50,074 nt of DNA from JAFTYO01 sp045613125 (GTDB taxonomy: Bacteria; Pseudomonadota; Alphaproteobacteria; RF32; CAG-239): contig JAZLAM010000014.1 in NCBI GenBank assembly GCA_045613125.1, positions 1 to 50,074 on the forward strand, written 5' to 3'. The notes beneath the pieces are model-generated. The model did not search any database, was not told the origin of the DNA, and saw only the letters and a list, made by a program, of their open reading frames with translations. Numbering within the stretch: position 1 is the stretch's first letter; each line of letters opens with the position of its first letter. The position numbers were made by a program, and so were the translations under genes. Positions 45,491 to 50,074 of the stretch are shown here, one piece after another.

Positions 45491-45808
45491 TTACATAAAA
45501 ACTTTAACATCTTTTACGATTCGAACAGGGACTTTATATTCTCTGATAACATCATCATCATTAATTTCAACAACCCACACTTCCGAAACAGCTTTTAATG
45601 GAGCTCGAGCACCTTGAGCAATATCATCAAAATAAACAGCATTTTCCTTACAACGATACAAAAGGGCATACTCTGTTCCATCGTACACGAACAACGGATT
45701 TTCAGGACCTCCACTACGTTGCTGGATAATCATCATAATCTGTCCTTGGTCATTTTGCAAAATGTCATATCTGCTTTTTTTGACGTTTGCTTGAGTATCT
45801 TCAGCCAT
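45491..45808 (-). CDS. Small soluble protein of unknown function upstream of nuoL
   Basis: I do not recognise this 105-residue protein. It has no membrane segment or signal peptide. A charged N-terminus (AEDTQANVKKSRYDIL) is followed by beta-strand-like stretches (IMMIIQQRSG, EYALLYRC, VWVVEINDDDVIREYKVPVR), suggesting a small compact beta domain. It occupies the place where nuoK normally precedes nuoL but is clearly not NuoK, which is all membrane. A GAGG site precedes the ATG. A hairpin separates it from nuoL. Confidence 0.75.
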   Translation of the reverse strand: MAEDTQANVKKSRYDILQNDQGQIMMIIQQRSGGPENPLFVYDGTEYALLYRCKENAVYFDDIAQGARAPLKAVSEVWVVEINDDDVIREYKVPVRIVKDVKVFM

Positions 45809-45825
45809 ATTTAACCTCTATAAGA

Positions 45826-45854
45826 TATATATTAACACATAATTTAAGGCACAA
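45826..45854 (-). promoter_or_regulatory. Promoter for the small gene and the nuoL-ldcA-like run
   Basis: On the minus strand TTGTGC (45849-45854) and TATATA (45826-45831) are separated by 17 bases, 17 bases before the ATG at 45808. It is the only promoter-like signal I see for the whole seven-gene run. Confidence 0.45.
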
Positions 45855-45918
45855 TAACACAGATTTATTAATAAATAAACACTATTTTCATTTTTTTTAA
45901 CTTTTTTTATTTTTTTAG

Positions 45919-45947
45919 TTGACATGCAATTTTTTATATTCTATATA
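45919..45947 (+). promoter_or_regulatory. Promoter for tRNA-Lys
   Basis: A consensus TTGACA (45919-45924) and TATATA (45942-45947) with a 17-base spacer end 16 bases before the tRNA. Confidence 0.8.
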
Positions 45948-45963
45948 TCCACTCATTGAGTGC

Positions 45964-46039
45964 GGGCTCGTAGCTCAGTCGGTAGAGCATTTGACTTTTA
46001 ATCAAAGGGTCATGGGTTCGAATCCCGTCGGGCTCACCA
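45964..46039 (+). tRNA. tRNA-Lys (anticodon UUU)
   Basis: This 76-nt cloverleaf has acceptor strand GGGCTCG pairing with CGGGCTC (two G-U pairs), D-arm TAGCTCAGTCGGTAGAGC, anticodon stem TTTGA/TCAAA around loop CTTTTAA (anticodon TTT), a T-arm with GGTTCGAATCC, and an encoded 3' CCA. A terminator follows. Confidence 0.96.
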
Positions 46040-46044
46040 ATACA

Positions 46045-46071
46045 AAAACCACCTGAAAGGGTGGTTTTTTT
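46045..46071 (+). terminator. Terminator of tRNA-Lys
   Basis: A 9-bp stem (46045-46053 with 46060-46068, core ACCACC/GGTGGT) is followed by a T-run, six bases after the tRNA. Confidence 0.85.
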
Positions 46072-46076
46072 GTTGT

Positions 46077-46091
46077 CCGTCGGGCTCACCA
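46077..46091 (+). repeat. Duplicate of the tRNA-Lys 3' end (att-like)
   Basis: The 15-mer CCGTCGGGCTCACCA matches the tRNA 3' end at 46025-46039 exactly, 52 bases downstream. Such duplications of a tRNA 3' end mark integration by tyrosine recombinases. Confidence 0.75.
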
Positions 46092-46095
46092 TTTT

Positions 46096-46130
46096 GAACA
46101 AGTCGTCTGAAAAGATGACTTGTTCTTTTA
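46096..46130 (+). terminator. Second terminator downstream of the duplicated tRNA end
   Basis: A 9-bp stem (GAACAAGTC 46096-46104 with GACTTGTTC 46117-46125), with further pairing in the loop, is followed by TTTTA. It repeats the 'CCA end plus terminator' arrangement of the real tRNA. Confidence 0.75.
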
Positions 46131-46148
46131 TTTTCAATCATTTAAGCT

Positions 46149-46200
46149 GGTTCGATTGGACCTCACACAAAAAGCATCAATTTTTGCCAACAATCGAACC
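46149..46200. repeat. 10-bp inverted repeat in the tRNA-island gap
   Basis: GGTTCGATTG (46149-46158) and CAATCGAACC (46191-46200) are perfect inverse partners 32 bases apart. The 46126-46314 gap holds no gene that I can support. Confidence 0.6.
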
Positions 46201-46259
46201 CATCATCACAAAAGTAGCTGATTTTATTATGTTTCAAGTCTTTGACATAAATGAAAAAA

Positions 46260-46288
46260 TTGACTTATCCTTTTGTATATTATATAAT
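46260..46288 (+). promoter_or_regulatory. Consensus promoter for the TrpF-like gene
   Basis: TTGACT (46260-46265) and TATAAT (46283-46288) have a 17-base spacer, 26 bases before the ATG at 46315. Confidence 0.8.
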
Positions 46289-46314
46289 CCGCTTAAAAGT
46301 AATTAGGAGGATTT

Positions 46315-47112
46315 ATGTTTTTAAAGACAATCGTTTGTTCTGGTATCAATGAAAAAAATGATCTCACTGATGCGATAGAGTTCCTAAAAAAATACCCAAA
46401 TACAGAATTTGGTGTACAATGTTCCCCGCGAAAAGCTGGGTATGGTACGGCACGCTTTGATTGGTTGAAAGAATTACTTTCAAAATTAGAGAGAGAAAAA
46501 ATTGAAAGCAGAGTTGCACTTCATTTGAATGAAGGATTTGTCGTTTCTTTCTGCGATGGAAAAGTACCAAATGAAATTTCTGATTTACTAAAAATAGGAA
46601 AATCTGTTGGTCGATTACAGCTCAATTTTAAAATTGGAAGAGAACATTTTGCTTCAGGAACAGTTCCACATATAAGGACTCTTGAAAAAACAATGAAAAC
46701 AGTCGCGCAACATCCAATTATTTTGTCGGCCAGTCAACCGAATTTACCCTTTATTTATAAAGCCTATTACCGTGGGATGGATTTTGATGTCTTATTTGAT
46801 GATTCATTTGGGGAAGGAATTATCCCTGATATGCGAAAAGCTCCTCTTTTTGATGATATGTTTCAAGGCTATGCAGGTGGACTTTCGCCTGAGAATGTGG
46901 CATCTGAACTTCATAAAATTGAAAAGGTCGCAAAAGGTTCTATTTTTATTGATGCAGAGGGAAAACTAAAACAAGACGGTTCTTTTTCTTTTGCCAAAGC
47001 GGAACAATTTGTTCAAAATGCCATTGCTTCACAAAATATACAATCTGCCATCTTAAAAAATACGGCAAAACGGACAAAATGGCTCGCGCCTTTTATCCCG
47101 AATTTATTATAG
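46315..47112 (+). CDS. TrpF-like TIM-barrel protein
   Basis: The 265-residue protein resembles the phosphoribosylanthranilate isomerase fold. The clearest match is the C-terminal YAGGLSPENVASEL, like the AGGLxPENV loop of TrpF, followed by IFIDAEGKLKQDG, where TrpF has its phosphate-binding strand. An N-terminal strand and Cys (LKTIVCSGI) fit TrpF's opening (xKICG). The similarity is partial and no other trp gene is near, so substrate and pathway are unknown. It has a consensus promoter and TAGGAGG site. By eye its GC content is higher than its neighbours, suggesting transfer. The last 10 codons overlap an antisense integrase remnant, so its 3' end may be rearranged. Confidence 0.6.
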   Translation: MFLKTIVCSGINEKNDLTDAIEFLKKYPNTEFGVQCSPRKAGYGTARFDWLKELLSKLEREKIESRVALHLNEGFVVSFCDGKVPNEISDLLKIGKSVGRLQLNFKIGREHFASGTVPHIRTLEKTMKTVAQHPIILSASQPNLPFIYKAYYRGMDFDVLFDDSFGEGIIPDMRKAPLFDDMFQGYAGGLSPENVASELHKIEKVAKGSIFIDAEGKLKQDGSFSFAKAEQFVQNAIASQNIQSAILKNTAKRTKWLAPFIPNLL

Positions 47113-47255
47113 ATTGAGCTGAATAATCGACTGATACTAACTCGGTTATAGGGCTTATTGAGTTTCTGCGAAGTGAACAAATATGTTTCCGCCGTCAAAC
47201 CATCTCCCCACTTGTTTTGCAAGTATTTCAAATAGTCAGAGAGTTCCTTCTTCAT
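47085..47255 (-). pseudogene. Tyrosine recombinase (integrase) fragment
   Basis: The minus-strand frame gives KELSDYLKYLQNKWGDG, then YLFTSQKLNKPYNR and IYNKFGIKGAS. This matches the part of XerD/phage integrases just before the HxxR box (LFxSQKxxxxS...IYxxxGIxGASSHSGRRT). Directly after GAS the reading departs from the family: the SHSGRR box and catalytic Tyr are missing, and the 5' two-thirds are absent. It is a leftover of the enzyme that could have acted at the nearby tRNA-Lys. Confidence 0.7.
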
Positions 47256-47259
47256 CTGA

Positions 47260-47566
47260 GAGTTTAAGAAATATATTAATAGTCAGAAAATTAAAGATAA
47301 TCAGAAAAGAAGACTGGTTCAATATCTAACTGAATTAATAACGGTTGCAAGCGATTCATATCCAGATTATTTTAAGCCCAATCTTGCAAAAAACTTACCA
47401 TTAATAAAGAAGTCCAAAAGATCAGATCATGATGGTCATATATTATAGAAAACATCTTGGTCAAAGATATTTCAAACATAAAGAAGAACAATATTATATA
47501 GCAATATTTGAAGAGATAGGTAAAAAATTTTATGGGCAATATGATCCTAACAACAGGTTTAAGTAA
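47260..47566 (+). pseudogene. Frameshifted remnant of an unidentified gene
   Basis: One frame (47260-47448) has no start codon and reads RRLVQYLTELITVASDSYPDY onward to a stop. It overlaps a second frame (ATG 47429 to stop 47566), shifted by one, that reads MMVIYYRKHLGQRYFK and ends FYGQYDPNNRFK. Both have natural-looking composition, as if one gene had been truncated and frameshifted. I cannot name it. The second frame could also be an independent 45-residue gene. Confidence 0.4.
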
Positions 47567-47603
47567 ATATTATGAAATTAAGAATGCTGAATTCAAAAAA
47601 ACA

Positions 47604-47633
47604 TTGACAAATTTAACAAAAAATGATTACAAT
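47604..47633 (+). promoter_or_regulatory. Promoter for the acidic unknown gene
   Basis: A consensus TTGACA (47604-47609) and TACAAT (47628-47633) are separated by 18 bases, 32 bases before the ATG at 47666. Confidence 0.65.
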
Positions 47634-47665
47634 AAATGACAGTGAATATTTTGAGGAGAATTAAA

Positions 47666-48820
47666 ATGTTGACTTTGGAGGATATTGGTGCAGTTGTCGA
47701 TAATAATGATTTTTCGCAAAATTTATCGCATTTGCAAGAGTTTTTAAGTAATAACAACATAAAAAATTGTGATGGTATTACTGACCTATTTTTTCAACAC
47801 GAACTTGGAAAAAATATAGGTTTCGCGCCTCTTATTGATCCTAAAAACCATCATCTTGACCCATTCTCGAATAATGTAAGAAAAATTGTTGAATATCAAT
47901 CTGATATGCTTTACACGGCAAAAGAAATTAAAAAGCAATACTCCGCAAAATATGAAAGCAATGATATCCTTTTGAAAATCGCAATGGTGCGTATGTCTGC
48001 AAATACCGAAACTGAGACATTAAAAAATATGACATCAGAGCAATTATATAAAAGTCTGGAAGAACATATGTTTTGTGTTCTTGACAGTTCCTTTGATATA
48101 GGTTTTATGGCAAATTCCATAAATGAAGCTTCGCGCCATTTATTTCCTGATGGGGATAAAGCTATAACATACGGCAAAACAGCTTTAATTAATGTTGATA
48201 TTCTTAATCATGCTGTGAAATTTATGGAAAAAATCTCAAAAGAAGCAGATGAAATTATAAATTCAGCAAAAGCACCAAAAGAAGATGTTATTCTTCAATC
48301 GCACACAGGAAATGAGCAACAGAAAGAAAATTCGATAGGAATTTCTGAGCCAGACGCTGTTGAAATAAAAGCAGAAGAAAAATTTTCTGAAAAAGAGGTT
48401 TCCAATCAGCCTGAAGTGCAGGAAATAAAAGAAACCGATGTTCCTAAAATAGAATCTGCACAAGAAACCAAAATAAACAATGATGAGCCGACTAAGGCTT
48501 ATAAGGATTTTGGCGAAATTCTGAAAGATCAGACACTTACAGAAGATGAACAAATGTGGTATTTGAATAACTTAATTGAAGAAGAAAAACAGCAACTTGC
48601 TGAGCGAACAGTTAAAGAAAAAGAAGAACCTAAAACAATACTGGAAATGTCAAAAGGAGAAAAAAGAGATTATATGCAAAGTTTGCGTGGAATTGGCAAT
48701 AAAAGTAATAATACGGTTACGGACAAAAACCCAAAAACTTTAGCTAAAAATGCAGAAACAAATCATAGTACTCCTAATGTTAATATTTCAGCATTGAAGA
48801 ATCTCAGATGTCCTCGTTAA
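47666..48820 (+). CDS. Acidic cytoplasmic protein of unknown function
   Basis: I do not recognise this 384-residue protein. It has no signal peptide or membrane segment. Residues 1-200 look mainly helical and ordered (LTLEDIGAVVDNNDF, DLFFQHELGKNIGF). Residues 205-300 are a Glu/Lys/Ser-rich, probably disordered linker with a repetitive look. The last 90 residues contain charged helices (LTEDEQMWYLNNLIEEEK, MSKGEKRDYMQSL). This layout of ordered head, flexible linker and short tail suits a secreted-effector or scaffold role, but no evidence confirms it. The start at 47666 is chosen because GAGGAG precedes it; the frame extends to 47636 without a site. It has its own promoter inside the tRNA-linked island. 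Confidence 0.7.
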   Translation: MLTLEDIGAVVDNNDFSQNLSHLQEFLSNNNIKNCDGITDLFFQHELGKNIGFAPLIDPKNHHLDPFSNNVRKIVEYQSDMLYTAKEIKKQYSAKYESNDILLKIAMVRMSANTETETLKNMTSEQLYKSLEEHMFCVLDSSFDIGFMANSINEASRHLFPDGDKAITYGKTALINVDILNHAVKFMEKISKEADEIINSAKAPKEDVILQSHTGNEQQKENSIGISEPDAVEIKAEEKFSEKEVSNQPEVQEIKETDVPKIESAQETKINNDEPTKAYKDFGEILKDQTLTEDEQMWYLNNLIEEEKQQLAERTVKEKEEPKTILEMSKGEKRDYMQSLRGIGNKSNNTVTDKNPKTLAKNAETNHSTPNVNISALKNLRCPR

Positions 48821-48985
48821 CAAATTCTCTAAATATACAAATAGATATGATTATTGAGTAATTACAGTATACAATAAATCAGACATATCAGCATCTGCTC
48901 CATTGCGATATTGTTGGCCAGAGCATATTTTGCCTTCACATAAATGAATAGCTTTGCAAGATTTGTTGCATATTATTGGAGTTTC

Positions 48986-49084
48986 ATGAAAAAGTTGATC
49001 ATATGGGATTTTGACGGTGTAATTGCTGTCTGTTCAACAATAAATGAGATTGGAGATATCCTAAAAACAAACTATAATTCGTAA
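48986..49084 (+). pseudogene. N-terminal stub of a HAD-family hydrolase
   Basis: The 32-residue frame begins MKKLIIWDFDGVIA, which is HAD motif I with both catalytic Asp, and has GGAG upstream. It stops after 32 codons, whereas HAD enzymes need about 200. The remaining motifs are absent. The 48821-48985 stretch before it has no supported gene, though a minus-strand Cys-rich open stretch exists there without a start. Confidence 0.6.
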
Positions 49085-49110
49085 AATGTGAATTAGGAAT
49101 CACCAAAAAA

Positions 49111-49138
49111 AGAGCCTTTACAAAAGGCTCTTTTTTTT
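49111..49138. terminator. Bidirectional terminator after the acyl-carrier-like gene
   Basis: A 9-bp stem (AGAGCCTTT 49111-49119 with AAAGGCTCT 49123-49131) is flanked by A- and T-runs on both sides. It lies 18 bases past the minus-strand stop at 49156. Confidence 0.85.
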
Positions 49139-49155
49139 CATTCTTCTCTAGTAAG

Positions 49156-49419
49156 TTAATTTACTTTTGCTTCGATAAAATTAACAAGATCACCAACTGT
49201 CTTAATGCAAATCCAGTCTTCATCGGCAGTTGTAATACCACAAACTTCATCAACCAAAAAACATAACTCGATTTGTTCAAGTGAACCGAGCATAAGATCC
49301 TCATCCAATCTTGCACTTGGAATTACTCTTTCAGCTGAAAGATCAAACTTTTCAAGCATAATCGCTTGAATAATTTCTAATGCATTACTCATTTTTGTAA
49401 TAATTTTATTGTTAAACAT
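49156..49419 (-). CDS. Acyl carrier protein-like protein
   Basis: The 87-residue protein (or 78 from an internal ATG at 49392) has the four-helix ACP pattern: ALEIIQAIMLEKFDL, IPSARLDEDLMLGSLEQIEL, and the C-terminal VGDLVNFIEAKVN. The Ser that would carry phosphopantetheine is present, but the usual DSL reads GSL. That Asp is nearly invariant in housekeeping ACPs, so modification may be weaker or use a dedicated transferase. No synthase, ketosynthase or acyltransferase gene is next to it. No clear ribosome-binding site decides the start. It is probably a specialised carrier and not the fatty-acid AcpP. Confidence 0.75.
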   Translation of the reverse strand: MFNNKIITKMSNALEIIQAIMLEKFDLSAERVIPSARLDEDLMLGSLEQIELCFLVDEVCGITTADEDWICIKTVGDLVNFIEAKVN

Positions 49420-49545
49420 TTATTTAATAGTCAGAACATTTTTTGCGTCTGATTAGCATCATAATTGCGCAAATAATTATTTTTATACTGCCATATTATA
49501 CAAAAAAACAAATTTAGTCAATATAAAAATAAAATAACAGTAACT

Positions 49546-49659
49546 GCTCCGAGCAAAAAAATAATATTGTCACCGCTCCGAGCGGAGCGAGGTCAAGCGA
49601 TCTTCAAATTAGTTAATCGGAAGGTCCCTTGACGTTTCTTGGCAGAAACGAGGGAAGAC
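49546..49659 (+). repeat. Dispersed palindromic repeat, copy B
   Basis: This 114-bp unit matches copy C (49781-49894) with four mismatches and no gaps. It contains the palindrome CGCTCCGAGCGGAGCG (49574-49589) and the conserved hairpin core (CGTTTCT/AGAAACG). Its last 64 bases also match copy A in inverted orientation. Confidence 0.92.
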
Positions 49660-49780
49660 AGGTTTGTGTTTTTTTTGACTTACACAGGCAGAACGGTGAT
49701 TTTTTTCTTAATGTTTTGGATGCCTGACAATGGTTTATTTTCTGCCTCAGCGAGCGATGACTTTTATTAGAATCGTCACC

Positions 49781-49894
49781 GCTCCGAGCAAAAAAATAAT
49801 ACCGTCACCGCTCCGAGCGAAGCGAGGTCAAGCGGTCTTCAAATTAGTTAATCGGAAGGTCCCTTGACGTTTCTTGGCAGAAACGAGGGAAGAC
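49781..49894 (+). repeat. Dispersed palindromic repeat, copy C
   Basis: Second direct copy of the 114-bp unit, starting 235 bases after copy B. The palindrome is weakened by one change (GCGAAGCG). The spacer between the copies (49660-49780) has no supported gene but includes a related GAGCGATGAC stretch also seen near copy A. Confidence 0.92.
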
Positions 49895-49963
49895 TTTTAT
49901 TATATTTTTTTAACAAACAAGAATCGCTAAAAACTCTTTATTTACAACGCTTTCAGCGATTTT

Positions 49964-50010
49964 AAACTGCTCGTTTTAAACGTACGTTTAAATCAAGCAG
50001 TTTTTTTGAT
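49964..50010 (+). terminator. Terminator-like cruciform near the window end
   Basis: AAACTGCT (49964-49971) pairs with AGCAGTTT (49996-50003), enclosing the perfect 18-bp palindrome TTTAAACGTACGTTTAAA (49975-49992), and is followed by T-runs. An AATCGCT/AGCGATT inverted repeat lies just before it (49922-49962). It may end a gene beyond the window. Confidence 0.5.
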
Positions 50011-50074
50011 GTTTTTTTCGAACTTCAGTTTCTTCTAACTATTTGAAAAACAATAAAATGCAAATTTTAAATTT

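Noticed and set aside
45934..46137. Minus-strand frame reading GIRTHDPLIKSQMLYRLSY
   Set aside because: This is the translation of the antisense of tRNA-Lys, a common false gene call.
48860..49060. Minus-strand Cys-rich reading (CNKSCKAIHLCEGK)
   Set aside because: It has no start codon near its beginning, follows a stop, and overlaps the HAD stub, which has a better start and a known motif.
49546..49894. CRISPR array
   Set aside because: Only two long, near-identical units are present, with no regular short spacers and no cas genes; they are better described as dispersed palindromic repeats.

Overview
The window looks like a piece of chromosome from a low-GC, host- or gut-type alphaproteobacterium. 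This is an inference from four things: an alphaproteobacterial gene order (nuoL-nuoM-nuoN-birA-RNase J), a full Gram-negative mre/mrd elongation cluster, autotransporters, and an anaerobic-style metabolism (pyruvate formate-lyase, a likely rhodoquinone-forming RquA, a membrane pyrophosphatase). It resembles the uncultured fermentative gut alphaproteobacteria, but no rRNA gene is present to fix the taxonomy.

Layout. 1-7.9 kb: surface and periplasmic genes (an autotransporter barrel cut by the window edge, apaG, a secreted ankyrin protein, a membrane pyrophosphatase, a subtilisin-type autotransporter). 7.9-13.3 kb: rpmH-rnpA-yidD-yidC-engB, then ligA. 13.3-16.6 kb: a small secreted basic protein and a three-domain Aas-like lipid enzyme whose last domain has decayed. 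16.6-22.0 kb (minus): mreB-mreC-mreD-mrdA-rodA. 22.1-24.3 kb (minus): rsmE, an orphan response regulator and rquA. 24.4-29.4 kb: cmk, then pflB-pflA-rsmB on the minus strand. 29.4-36.2 kb: a dispersed repeat, then glgB-glgX-malQ (minus). 36.4-37.5 kb: a DUF2934-like small protein and a type IV prepilin with a suspicious in-frame insertion. 37.5-45.8 kb (minus): a small unknown gene, nuoL, nuoM, nuoN, birA, RNase J and an S66 carboxypeptidase. 46.0-49.4 kb: tRNA-Lys with a duplicated 3' end, followed by a patchy island (TrpF-like gene, integrase remnant, frameshifted remnants, an unknown acidic protein, a HAD stub, an acyl-carrier-like protein). 49.4-50.1 kb: two more copies of the dispersed repeat and a terminator-like cruciform.

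How it fits together. Pyruvate formate-lyase, glycogen handling, RquA and a proton-pumping pyrophosphatase suggest redox balance and membrane energisation at low oxygen. The strongest oddity is that NuoL, NuoM and NuoN keep their fold landmarks and genomic order, but by eye have lost nearly all the buried Lys/Glu residues that carry protons in complex I. A complex I that passes electrons to rhodoquinone with little or no pumping by its antiporter arm, with pyrophosphate hydrolysis supplying proton-motive force, is a testable hypothesis. Other points of interest are the 108-bp direct-repeat-flanked insertion in the prepilin leader, the decayed acyl-ACP synthetase domain, the three-copy palindromic repeat family and the remodelled tRNA-Lys locus.
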